Shown here in pieces: positions 18,785-26,858 of a stretch of DNA of 64,000 nucleotides; within the stretch, counting starts at the first letter, position 1, and every line of letters starts with the position of its first letter. The notes beneath the pieces are model-generated. The model searched no databases. It was not told the DNA's origin and saw only the letters and a list, made by a program, of their open reading frames with translations. The position numbers and the translations under genes were made by a program. The DNA is from Candidatus Hydrogenedentota bacterium (GTDB lineage Bacteria > Hydrogenedentota > Hydrogenedentia > Hydrogenedentales > JAGMZX01). The stretch is taken from the NCBI GenBank assembly GCA_029556545.1, contig JAKQEQ010000159.1, positions 29,814 through 93,813 on the forward strand. The letters are read 5' to 3'.

Positions 18785-21728
18785 AAAACAGGCTGATCGC
18801 CAAGTCTACGGGAATGACTTCTTCCCCCGCCACCTCGACCAGCGTCGTGTGCATGAAACGAATCTCCGTGCCGAAGGCGTAGTAGACGTCCAACTGATAC
18901 GTCCCCGGCGGTATCCCCTCGATAAGGAAGAAGCCGGTGGCGTCGATCATCCCGACCGGCAGTTGGAAGAAATCCGAGGACATCCCGATGAGGCTCGTCG
19001 AGCCGCCCAGCGGCAGCGGCGACGCCCCGGGATACCGCAGCGCCGCGAAACCGCCCGGCAGGATGCCCGCGAGCGATGGCGGCGGCGGCGTACACATCCC
19101 TTCGATGGTCGCGCCCTGTTCGCTGTCGAAGTTGATGGTCGTGACCCCGCCGTCCACGACCTCGGCCTGACGCATGCGCATGTCTACCATGGCGGAGATG
19201 TCGCCGCTGAACGGCACCGCGGTGACACCGTAACTGCCCGGGGCGAGGCCGTCGATGCGGTACTCGCCGTTGGCGTCGGTCTCGGTCATGCGCGGCTCGC
19301 CGTCACCCATGACGGTGACAATCGCGCCCTCGACGCGCCGTCCGTTGTACGCCACGTAGCCCTCGATGCCGCCCCCGAAGGTCAACCGCAGCTCGATGCC
19401 CGTCGCCTGGCCCAAATCTTCCAGGTAGATGGGTTCGCTGCGCGCCGTGGTATAGCGTTCGTGCCGTGCGATGGCGATGTAATTTCCCTCGGGCAGGTTC
19501 TCGAAAACGAATACGCCGTCGTCCCCCACCCGCATCGATCGGTCCGCCTCCCCGCCGCCCATGGCCGCCTGCGCCGCGTCCGCGGGGGAGTCGGCGTCAA
19601 TCAGCGTCACGAGCGCGCCCTGCGGACTTCGATTGTCAGCCGTGGTCACCCGGCCCTCGATGCGTCCGCCCTCGCTGCGCACGTACAGGTCGATCCCTTC
19701 AAGCACCTGGCCCGCTTCGAGGTTGATCGTCTCGCGTCCGGGGGTGTATTTCGTTGCGCGCGCCTCAAGGCGGTAGACGCCGGGATTCAGCTCGAGTTCG
19801 TAGCGCCCCTCGGGATCGTTGAACGCCACCGCCTCCGGCGTCTCGAACAGCCGAATAACATCGACGCTTGCCCGCGCCTCGTCGGCCAGCGCCGTCGCGC
19901 TTACGGTGTACTGCGGCGGCGGCGCGCCCGTCCCCTTGACCAGCACCCGGCCCCGCACCATCGCCGTGGCATTGAGCGTAATGCGGATTTCGCGGTCCAG
20001 CAGCACGTTCCGCACCGTCTGCGCGCCGTAGCCTTCCTTCGACGCGATCAGGACATACAACCCCGTCTCGACGTTCGTGAACTCGAACCGGCCCTCGGTG
20101 TTCGTTGACGTGGTCTCCGAGGCATCGCTCAGGCTCTCCGACCCGAGACCGGTGAGCCGGATCTCGACGCCCGATAGCGGCTTGCCGCCCGTCTCGAAGA
20201 CAATGCCGAAGATGGTGTGCAGCCCCGCCTCGATCGGGTAAAGCACCACGTCAACCCCGGAAAGGTTGTTGTACCCGTCGACATACACCGGCTCGCCGAA
20301 GGCGCTGAACTTGTACCCTTCCTTCCGCCCCATGATCTGGTAGTCACCGGGCGGCAACTCGCGCACGGTGAACTGCCCCCTGCCGTCCGAGTCCGCCCCC
20401 CGGAACGCCTGCGGCGTGCGCATCGGCGAAACCAGACTCGAGAAGCTTGGTATGCACAGCACGTTCGCCTGCGGCACCGGCTTCCCCGTCGGCTCGATAA
20501 CCCGCCCCGTGACCGTGCTGCCGCGGTACAGGAACAGGTCCACCTGCACCTCCCGCGTGGCGGCCGTCAGCGTGATTTCCTGCGACAGTTGCGGCGCGAA
20601 GTCGTCCGTGGCGGTATACACGCGCCACGTTTCTTCGAGCGGCACGCCGAGCAACTCGTAATAGCCGTCCTCCTCGGACCGATCGCGGACCGGCGGCGCG
20701 CGCCGTACCATGGCCGTCAACGCCTGCGACACGACGCTCGACGATGTGCAGAGCACCACTTCGCAGCCGGCCACGGGCGCCTTCTCGACGTTCTGGACAT
20801 ACCCCCAGATCACGCCCGCCGGATCCACCGTGAAGTTCACGTTGTCCACCTGCTCGCCCGCCGACTTGATCGAAACCTTCTGATAGGGCAGTTCGCTCGC
20901 GGCGCGATAGGGCGTATTCCGAAGTAGCAGCGTCACGCCGAATTCGCCGACTCCGAGGCCCGTTAGCGTATACCGCCCGTCCTCGTCCGTCGTCGCGGGC
21001 GGCAGCGGCGAGTTCTCGATGAGCACGCCGATGCCCGGCGCGCCGCGCGTGGACCCGGCCTCCGTTACGCGGCCCGCGATGCTCGCCCCGGTCGCGAGCG
21101 CCATATCAATGACCGCCTCGCGCGTTTCCGCGTCGAGAACGCCCGCTTCCCGCATCGCCGGCACGTATCCCTCGAGAACGACTTGGACGGTGTACACGCC
21201 CGGCTCCTTCACCCGGACCTCGTAATCGCCGTCCTCGTTGCTGCTTCCGCGCTCGACGACACGCAGCCGGTCGTGGTCGCGCCGGACCGCCATCAACCGG
21301 CTCCGGTCGCGTCCGCGCGCCGCTTCAATCTGCCGCGCGCGCCAATCCGCCTGCTCCTCGGGCGACCAGTCGCGGCGCGCCTCGACCCGCGCCCCGGCCA
21401 GCGGCTTGCCGCTCCGCGCGTCCGTGATCCGGCCTCGGATGGCGAATGCGACCGCGCTTTCCGCAGCGGTTGTGTCGGGCGGCGGCGGGTCCTCGGCCGG
21501 CGCGGCGCGCGTCCTGGGCAGGGGCGGGGCGGGCCATGCGGGCTCGACGCCGGCGGCGGGGGAACGTTCGGGGCGTTGCTCGAAGGCAACCTGAGACGGT
21601 GGCGGCGGCGGGTCCTTGCGCGGGGCGAACATGACGGCGAACGCGACGAGCGCCGCGAGCAACAGCACCATCACCCCCACGATTCGCAGTGTGCCGAAGG
21701 AAGACACTTTGCGATTCAGACGCGGCAT
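18783..21728 (-). CDS. Membrane-anchored protein of carboxypeptidase-regulatory-like repeats (981 aa)
   Basis: Predicted periplasmic or surface protein. An N-terminal membrane anchor (GVMVLLLAALVAFAVMFAP, about residues 18-36) is followed by a Pro-rich segment and about eight beta-sandwich repeats of the CarboxypepD_reg/SpaA type. Recognisable repeat starts are GRITDARSGKPLAGARVEAR, GRVTEAGSTRGAPGIGV, GYVQNVEKAPVAGCEV, GRVIEPTGKPVPQANV, GIVFETGGKPLSGVEI, GRVTTADNRSPQGALV and GYVAYNGRRVEGAIV, each followed by a G-Y-Y/F-x-L-P-type strand. No peptidase domain is present. The ATG at 21728 has AAGGAG 9 bp upstream. It sits upstream of the ABC exporter genes, 44 bp away, and may be co-transcribed with them. 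Adhesion or structural roles are likely but unproven. Confidence 0.85.
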   Translation of the reverse strand: MPRLNRKVSSFGTLRIVGVMVLLLAALVAFAVMFAPRKDPPPPPSQVAFEQRPERSPAAGVEPAWPAPPLPRTRAAPAEDPPPPDTTAAESAVAFAIRGRITDARSGKPLAGARVEARRDWSPEEQADWRARQIEAARGRDRSRLMAVRRDHDRLRVVERGSSNEDGDYEVRVKEPGVYTVQVVLEGYVPAMREAGVLDAETREAVIDMALATGASIAGRVTEAGSTRGAPGIGVLIENSPLPPATTDEDGRYTLTGLGVGEFGVTLLLRNTPYRAASELPYQKVSIKSAGEQVDNVNFTVDPAGVIWGYVQNVEKAPVAGCEVVLCTSSSVVSQALTAMVRRAPPVRDRSEEDGYYELLGVPLEETWRVYTATDDFAPQLSQEITLTAATREVQVDLFLYRGSTVTGRVIEPTGKPVPQANVLCIPSFSSLVSPMRTPQAFRGADSDGRGQFTVRELPPGDYQIMGRKEGYKFSAFGEPVYVDGYNNLSGVDVVLYPIEAGLHTIFGIVFETGGKPLSGVEIRLTGLGSESLSDASETTSTNTEGRFEFTNVETGLYVLIASKEGYGAQTVRNVLLDREIRITLNATAMVRGRVLVKGTGAPPPQYTVSATALADEARASVDVIRLFETPEAVAFNDPEGRYELELNPGVYRLEARATKYTPGRETINLEAGQVLEGIDLYVRSEGGRIEGRVTTADNRSPQGALVTLIDADSPADAAQAAMGGGEADRSMRVGDDGVFVFENLPEGNYIAIARHERYTTARSEPIYLEDLGQATGIELRLTFGGGIEGYVAYNGRRVEGAIVTVMGDGEPRMTETDANGEYRIDGLAPGSYGVTAVPFSGDISAMVDMRMRQAEVVDGGVTTINFDSEQGATIEGMCTPPPPSLAGILPGGFAALRYPGASPLPLGGSTSLIGMSSDFFQLPVGMIDATGFFLIEGIPPGTYQLDVYYAFGTEIRFMHTTLVEVAGEEVIPVDLAISLF

Positions 21729-21798
21729 CGCGTCGGGACTCCTTGTGTCTTGGGCGCGCTCGTCCTGTTGTGGCCGGTCTCCTGCGTGCCCACCGTAG

Positions 21799-21817
21799 TC
21801 ACGCGCCGCGCGTGACG
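21799..21817. other. Perfect 8-bp inverted repeat (GTCACGCG / CGCGTGAC)
   Basis: Arms 21799-21806 and 21810-21817, loop CCG, in the 158-bp gap between the sigma/anti-sigma genes and the 981-aa gene. No T-tract follows, so it may be a regulatory site or a weak terminator. Confidence 0.5.
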
Positions 21818-21887
21818 AAGGCGGGACCGCGCCACCGCGCCGACGCGCAGCGCAGGCGCTTGCGCCGCGTGCCGAAGGTCTCCAACG

Positions 21888-22298
21888 CTAGTGGCGCCGC
21901 ATGCGTTCACGCAACGGGACAATGATCAGCAGCAGCGTCCCCAGCGCGAGCAGGAGCGACAGGCCGAGTGAATAGGCGCCGGTATAGCCCGTGTAATACC
22001 ACGACAAATTGTTGATGATATAGTCCAGCCGGCCCTTCGCGCCCGGCGCGCCGTAATCCGCCACGTGGCGCAGGTTCGTGAACGCGACAAAGAGAACGCC
22101 GCTTAGTATGATGGCCACCGCCGCCACGCACATCATCGCCATACTCGCGCGGAAGCGCGCCCGCTCGCGGTCCATCATCGCCTGCACATCGAGCCGGCGC
22201 ATCACCCGCTCATGCAACGCGGGCGGCGTCGGCAGCATCGGCTCGGCGCGCAACGCGGACTCGATGAGCGTATCGAGGTCGCGATCGTTATCCCGCAT
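21888..22298 (-). CDS. Putative anti-sigma factor-like membrane protein
   Basis: Predicted 136-residue protein. The N-terminal cytoplasmic part (LDTLIESALRAEPMLPTPP, then LHERVMRRLD) resembles the start of many anti-sigma factors but has no zinc-binding H-x3-C-x2-C. Two membrane segments follow: MAMMCVAAVAIILSGVLFVA and LGLSLLLALGTLLLIIVPL. The start overlaps the sigma factor gene by 11 bp, so the two are co-translated. The role is inferred from position and topology only. Confidence 0.65.
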   Translation of the reverse strand: MRDNDRDLDTLIESALRAEPMLPTPPALHERVMRRLDVQAMMDRERARFRASMAMMCVAAVAIILSGVLFVAFTNLRHVADYGAPGAKGRLDYIINNLSWYYTGYTGAYSLGLSLLLALGTLLLIIVPLRERMRRH

Positions 22299-22887
22299 GG
22301 CGAAACACCTCTTTGTTCACGATATGCTTGAGTTGCTTGCGCGCCCGATGCATCCACGTCTTGAGCGTGCCCATCGGGATGCTCATCGCGTCCGCAATCT
22401 CCTCGTAGGACGTGCCTTTCAGATAATACAACGTTACGATGGTCGCGTAACGGTCCGGCAGCAGCGTCACGCAGCGACGCACCATTTCCGGCACGTCGAA
22501 GTTGCGGACCGGCTGCACCGCCGCGTCGGCCACATGCTGCGGCTGGAGCGCCACTTCGCCCCGCTTCTTGCGCCGGCTCAATTCGGTCAGACACACGCTG
22601 CAAGTCACCCGGTATACCCAAGTCGAGAAGCTGCACTCGCCGCGGAACCCCTTGAGAAGCCGGAACGCCTTGACGAACGCCTCCTGCGCCATATCTTCGG
22701 CCAAGGCGGGGTCCCGCACGAAGCGATAGGCCACGTTGTAGACCATGTTCTGGTGGCGGCGCACCAACTCGGAAAAGGCGTCGCGGTCACCCCGCTTACT
22801 CTTGCGGACCAGTTCCTGGTCGTCCGTTTCCTGCACGGCAAGGCCGCGCGCCGAAACCGGCAGGGCCGCTGTCGCGGACGGCGTCAT
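22288..22887 (-). CDS. ECF RNA polymerase sigma factor (RpoE-like)
   Basis: Predicted 199-residue sigma-70 family factor. Region 2 is visible as LVRRHQNMVYNVAYRFVRD and AEDMAQEAFVKAFRLL, followed by FSTWVYRVTCSVCLTELSRR. Region 4 is LPDRYATIVTLYYLKGTSYE and IADAMSIPMGTLKTWMHRAR. The ATG at 22887 overlaps the stop of the upstream DUF4097-like gene (ATGA) and has a strong GGAAGGAG site. With the overlapping downstream anti-sigma-like gene it forms a three-gene regulatory unit. The regulon cannot be read from the window. Confidence 0.93.
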   Translation of the reverse strand: MTPSATAALPVSARGLAVQETDDQELVRKSKRGDRDAFSELVRRHQNMVYNVAYRFVRDPALAEDMAQEAFVKAFRLLKGFRGECSFSTWVYRVTCSVCLTELSRRKKRGEVALQPQHVADAAVQPVRNFDVPEMVRRCVTLLPDRYATIVTLYYLKGTSYEEIADAMSIPMGTLKTWMHRARKQLKHIVNKEVFRHAG

Positions 22888-23801
22888 GTCTCGCTCCTTC
22901 CAATAAGGATATCACCGGCAAACGTACTCAACGTCAATTGCGTCTCCGACTGGCCGATGAAACCCCGCAATTCCGTGGGTTTCTGTCCCCCCGAGAGGGG
23001 GACGACCTCGAAGTCGCTCTTGACAACGCCCTGGCGCGTAATGGCGTTGACTTCCGCCGAGCACCCGGGGTGCAGGCTAAGTGTAATATTCCCGTTCGTC
23101 GTGGTCAAGTCGCACCCCCGCACGCCGGGCTCCGGCAGCCGTACGTCGATGTTCCCGTTGACTGTGTTCGCCGTCAGTACATGGCCCGAGAATATCGCGC
23201 GCACATTGCCGTTCACCGTCCGAAGCGTGGCCTCCCGACCCGCGTCCAGCAAATCGATCCGCCCGCTCGTCGTCTGCGCGTGCACGATCCCTCCCGCCTT
23301 GCGTATCTCGATGTCGGACAACGCGCTGCGCACGTTCACGTCCCCGCAGCCCTCGCCGACGTAGATGTTGCCCCGCGTGGTCTCGATCTCAACGTGCGCG
23401 CCCCGCGGCGCCAGAATCTCGTACGCCACGTTCAGTTCGACCTCGCTCGGGCGCGCCCGCGGCTCCGTCACCAGCCACAGCGTATTCCCGTCCGCGTCCG
23501 CCCGAAACAACTCCTTCACGTATCGCTCCGCGACCTCGCGGTCCACGTAGGACCGCACATACGCCGACACCGTGGCATTGACCGCGACCCGCGGCGCGTC
23601 ATGCACCGCGACCCGGACGGCCCCGTTCGCGTTGCTCAGGACGAACCGCGAGACCCCGTCGAACTCGCGGCTCCAGACGGTGCGGACGTCCGGGCGGCAC
23701 ACTTCCCGGGGAAGGAAATCGGCGAGCACGCCGATTGTGAAGCTCTGTACGGCCGCTGCGATAAAAACCGCCGCCACCGCGCTGCGAAGAAAAAGATTCA
23801 T
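22884..23801 (-). CDS. DUF4097-type beta-helix protein
   Basis: Predicted exported protein of 305 residues. An N-terminal hydrophobic segment (FLRSAVAAVFIAAAVQSFTI) precedes repeated strands of the DUF4097/adhesin type: GAHVEIETTRGNIYVGEGCG, GIVHAQTTSGRIDLLDAG, ATLRTVNGNVRAIFSG, LTANTVNGNIDVRLPEPG, DLTTTNGNITLSLHPG. Such proteins are often encoded beside ECF sigma factors, as here, and may sense or report envelope state. The ATG at 23801 was chosen because it starts the hydrophobic segment. An in-frame ATG at 23837 is the alternative, but a TATATT -10-like sequence immediately before it argues for the shorter form. Confidence 0.82.
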   Translation of the reverse strand: MNLFLRSAVAAVFIAAAVQSFTIGVLADFLPREVCRPDVRTVWSREFDGVSRFVLSNANGAVRVAVHDAPRVAVNATVSAYVRSYVDREVAERYVKELFRADADGNTLWLVTEPRARPSEVELNVAYEILAPRGAHVEIETTRGNIYVGEGCGDVNVRSALSDIEIRKAGGIVHAQTTSGRIDLLDAGREATLRTVNGNVRAIFSGHVLTANTVNGNIDVRLPEPGVRGCDLTTTNGNITLSLHPGCSAEVNAITRQGVVKSDFEVVPLSGGQKPTELRGFIGQSETQLTLSTFAGDILIGRSET

Positions 23802-23887
23802 CTTGCCGTCCGGCTCTTGGTACACTTTCCGTGCCATAATATAGACCCGATCACGTGGAAAACAGGTTTCAGACCGGTTTGTCGCGG

Positions 23888-23906
23888 CATGGGCATCTCG
23901 CCCATG
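23888..23906. repeat. Perfect 7-bp inverted repeat CATGGGC / GCCCATG
   Basis: Hairpin with 5-base loop in the divergent gap between the DUF4097-like and 140-aa genes. It looks like a REP-type intergenic element rather than a terminator. Confidence 0.45.
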
Positions 23907-23976
23907 ATTTTCGGCGTCGGCGGCGCGAAACTCGCGCACGACGCGCCCGGTCCAACCCGATGAAAGTCAAGACCCC

Positions 23977-24399
23977 ATGGTGCGGATGATCGTGCTGATG
24001 TTGCCATTTCTGCTCGTGATATTCACGATACTCTTCGCGCTGGTCCGAAGCATCGGCCAGGTGTGGCTGCGCCATCGCATCCGCATGACCCTGCTGGAAC
24101 AACTCGAGAAACGCCCCGAACTCCTCGATCAATTCCACGACCTCCAGGAAGCCGCCATCCCCGAACGCCCGCCGGAGCCCTCGTTCTGGAAGCCCGACTA
24201 CATCCTTACCGGGGTTATTCTCGCCGTACTCGGCATGGTCTGCGCCGTTGTCTGCGCCGCTGTTGGGGGAAGTCGCATCGCGACCGCCGCCTATTTCGGC
24301 GGCGTCCTCTGCGTTTGCCTCGGCTTTATTCTCGCCATGGTCGGCCTGCTGCTGCGCTACCTTTCCCACACCGCGGCCAAGGGCCTCCACGACGACTGA
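23977..24399 (+). CDS. Small membrane protein of unknown function (140 aa)
   Basis: Three hydrophobic segments are visible: [20 protein letters not shown] at the N terminus, [20 protein letters not shown], and [20 protein letters not shown]. Between the first and second is a charged stretch ([15 protein letters not shown]). No family was recognised. No clear ribosome site precedes the ATG. It lies upstream of the pseudopilin gene on the same strand, separated by a 9-bp repeat tract, and the pseudopilin may be in the same transcript. Confidence 0.7.
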   Translation: MVRMIVLMLPFLLVIFTILFALVRSIGQVWLRHRIRMTLLEQLEKRPELLDQFHDLQEAAIPERPPEPSFWKPDYILTGVILAVLGMVCAVVCAAVGGSRIATAAYFGGVLCVCLGFILAMVGLLLRYLSHTAAKGLHDD

Positions 24400-24404
24400 C
24401 CACC

Positions 24405-24449
24405 GTCCATCTTGTCCATCTCGTCCATCTCGTCCATCTCGTCCATCCC
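24405..24449. repeat. 9-bp tandem repeat GTCCATCTC, 5 units
   Basis: The most regular copy of the family in the window (units at 24405, 24414, 24423, 24432, 24441), starting 6 bp after the stop of the 140-aa gene. Confidence 0.95.
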
Positions 24450-24515
24450 CCCGACCGGAAACCCCCCGCCCTTATCCTCAGTCTAGCCCATATCCACCGA
24501 ATAAGGAGAGCCGCC

Positions 24516-25493
24516 ATGTCACGCTCGCGGGGTTTCACCCTCATCGAGTTGCTCGTGGTCATCGCGATCATCGGCATACTCGCCGCTATTCTGCTCCCGG
24601 CGCTAGCGCGCGCGCGCGAATCGGCCCGCCGCGCGAGTTGCGCCAACAACCTCAAGCAATGGGGCATCATTCTAAAGATGTACGCGAGTGAATCCGCGGG
24701 CGGGCGGTATCCGCCGATGCTCGCGCGGGGCAACGTGCAACTGGTGGATTGCACCACTGCCGCGCTGACGCCGGCGGGAGTCGAGCCGTTCTTCCTGGCC
24801 GCGGGCCCGAATACGAGCGCGGTGTACCCCGAGTATCTTACCGATCCCAATATCGTGTTTTGTCCCTCGGACGCGGCGGACGCGCCGCGCAACCTGATGA
24901 CGCCGGGGCTGAATCGCTCGAATTTCAGCGAGCCCTGTGCCGACCGGAAACAAGGGCTCCGCGCCGTCGATGCGAGTTACGCCTACGTCGGATGGGTTCT
25001 GGACAAAGTTGCGAGCACGGACCCGTTCAACAATTTCAGCCTCGGCGGATTCGTCGATCTCCGGCTGTGCCCGCTGCAAATGGGCTATCTCGCCTTTGAC
25101 CTCTTTCTCCCGGCGCTCCTGAACGTGAGCCGCTTCCCAGAACAAGCCGACAAGGACGGCGATCTCAGCCAGTGGTGCGCGGACTGCGGCAATGGCGGCG
25201 GCGCCGCGGTTTATCGGTTGCGCGAAGGCATCGAGCGCTTCCTGATCACCGACGTCAACAACCCCGCCGCGTCGGCGCAGGCGCAGAGCACCGTTTTCAT
25301 CATGTTCGATCACGTTTCAGACCGTCCCGAGGGCTTTAACCATGTTCCCGGAGGCTCGAACGTACTCTACCTCGACGGGCACGTTTCCTACGTACGCTAT
25401 ATTCCCGAGAATCCGTACGGCAGCGGTGGCAGCATCGCGCCCGTCAACGCGGGCGTCGCATCGGTTATCGGCGCGGTCGGATTTGTATACTAG
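24516..25493 (+). CDS. Type II/IV pseudopilin-like protein (prepilin cleavage motif, H-X9-DG-like)
   Basis: Predicted 325-residue prepilin. The ATG at 24516 follows AAGGAG. The N terminus [20 protein letters not shown] is a textbook class III prepilin peptidase site (G/FTLIE) followed by the hydrophobic pilin helix. The large C-terminal domain ends with [16 protein letters not shown], the H-Xn-DG motif common in the many pseudopilins of Planctomycetes and Hydrogenedentota-like genomes; here ten rather than nine residues separate His from Asp. Type II secretion or pilus-like assembly is the family role. Such genomes carry dozens of paralogs, so the specific role is unknown. Confidence 0.9.
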   Translation: MSRSRGFTLIELLVVIAIIGILAAILLPALARARESARRASCANNLKQWGIILKMYASESAGGRYPPMLARGNVQLVDCTTAALTPAGVEPFFLAAGPNTSAVYPEYLTDPNIVFCPSDAADAPRNLMTPGLNRSNFSEPCADRKQGLRAVDASYAYVGWVLDKVASTDPFNNFSLGGFVDLRLCPLQMGYLAFDLFLPALLNVSRFPEQADKDGDLSQWCADCGNGGGAAVYRLREGIERFLITDVNNPAASAQAQSTVFIMFDHVSDRPEGFNHVPGGSNVLYLDGHVSYVRYIPENPYGSGGSIAPVNAGVASVIGAVGFVY

Positions 25494-25654
25494 CCGCTGA
25501 ATGGCATAGGTACACAAAGACACCGGCGTATGCCGCGCCGGAACGAGGGCGCGCCGCTCTCCGCTTGTACATGTTTCCGCTTGTACGATGAATATCCACA
25601 GCGGTCCGGTGTATCTTCTTCCGATACGTTTCGTGTATCGAGGGAAAAGCCGAT

Positions 25655-26683
25655 ATGGCGGACCGCGTTGTCGAGTGCGCGTGCGGGCAGAAGATGCGCC
25701 TGCCCGAGCGCGCCGTTTCCGGCCGCGGTCGCTGCATCCGATGCGGCGCGATCATTCGTGTCGGGCAGGATGCCTCGCGCGTAGAAGGTGCGCCTTTGCC
25801 CACGGATGTGCGCCACGCGACCATCGATCGACTTGAAGCGCTCTGGGGAGATGACGAAGCACCCAAACCAACGCCGCACGCCACCACGCCGACGGACGCC
25901 ATGCGCCGCGGCACACTACCGGCGGCAGACCCCATGCCCGAGCCCCGCTGCGCGCGTTGTGGCCGTGCCTTTCGGGGCGACTGGGACCAACGCCCCGGCG
26001 AGGAAGGCACGCTATGCCTCATCTGCGCGCGCCAATCGCCCGAACCCACGCCGTGGGACGCGCCGCCGGCCGGCCCCCCCGTCCCGCCGCCAGGCAAGGC
26101 CGAACTCCGAGAATTCCGCACGATTCAGGAACGCCTCGAAAAGGAGCAGCAGCCCAAGCAGGACCGGCGCGGCCTGGTGCCGTTTCTCATCTTCTCCGGC
26201 TTCGTGATGCTGCTCATACTGGTGTTTCCCGTCGAGGTCTGGCTGAACCGCGCAACGCTCGCCATCGCGGACCGCCAAGTCGAGGAAGTCAGCCCGGACT
26301 GGCGCTACGCCCTCATGGCCGTCAGGCTCCTCATCGTATACCTCAGCTTCTTCCTCCCGGTCTACCTGACCTTCCGCGAGGCGGGCAAGCTGGACGACGA
26401 TTCCTTCCTCGCGAATTTCCTTTACACCAACAAGTACGCCTTCGGATTCTTTCTGGTGGAGGCGCTCTTTCGCGGTTTCGCCGAATTCGGGGGCGGGCCC
26501 GGCGCGAACGTATTCGCGCTCGTCTACGCCTTCTCCGTTCCGGCCCTCATTCTCTGGGTCTTCTCGGACCTGACCGGACGGGAAGTATTTCACTTCTATA
26601 TTTATCTATGTATTATAAAACCCGCGATGATCGCGCTCCAGTGGCTCCTCTTCGGCGCCGTCGCGCTCGTGGCCGTCGGCTGA
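25655..26683 (+). CDS. Zinc-ribbon membrane protein of unknown function (342 aa)
   Basis: The N terminus has two cysteine pairs (CAC and CIRCG) typical of short zinc ribbons, followed by a second set (CARCG...CLIC) near residues 95-125. About five membrane segments follow (for example FLIFSGFVMLLILVFPVEVW, LMAVRLLIVYLSFFLPVYL and GANVFALVYAFSVPALILWV). A charged linker (QERLEKEQQPKQDRR) lies between. The ATG at 25655 has only a weak upstream site (GAGGG). No homologous family was recognised; such ribbon-plus-membrane proteins are common in Planctomycetes-like genomes. Confidence 0.7.
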   Translation: MADRVVECACGQKMRLPERAVSGRGRCIRCGAIIRVGQDASRVEGAPLPTDVRHATIDRLEALWGDDEAPKPTPHATTPTDAMRRGTLPAADPMPEPRCARCGRAFRGDWDQRPGEEGTLCLICARQSPEPTPWDAPPAGPPVPPPGKAELREFRTIQERLEKEQQPKQDRRGLVPFLIFSGFVMLLILVFPVEVWLNRATLAIADRQVEEVSPDWRYALMAVRLLIVYLSFFLPVYLTFREAGKLDDDSFLANFLYTNKYAFGFFLVEALFRGFAEFGGGPGANVFALVYAFSVPALILWVFSDLTGREVFHFYIYLCIIKPAMIALQWLLFGAVALVAVG

Positions 26684-26740
26684 GGCCTGGCCGCGTCGGT
26701 TGCCCAAGGCGCGAGCAAAGCGCCCGATGGCGCAGGACAG

Positions 26741-26780
26741 AATTGGGTATTACCCATTCAAATGGGTCATGAATTGGGTA
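26741..26780. other. Palindrome flanked by direct repeats between convergent genes
   Basis: AATTGGGTA occurs at 26741-26749 and 26772-26780. Between them is a perfect 7-bp inverted repeat ACCCATT/AATGGGT (26752-26758, 26761-26767). The surrounding DNA is much richer in A and T than the flanks. Possible bidirectional terminator or small insertion footprint. Confidence 0.45.
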
Positions 26781-26831
26781 ACATCGGCCGCGGCGCGCGG
26801 GACTCCCCGAACCCCGGCGGCAGGCGGGGCT

Positions 26832-26858
26832 GTCCATCCCGTCCATTCAGTCCATTCC
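26832..26858. repeat. 9-bp GTCCAT-type repeat, 3 units, overlapping the GT39 stop codon
   Basis: Units at 26832, 26841 and 26850. The stop codon of the minus-strand glycosyltransferase (26847-26849) is inside the repeat, so the last Met-Asp residues of that protein are repeat-encoded. Confidence 0.85.
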
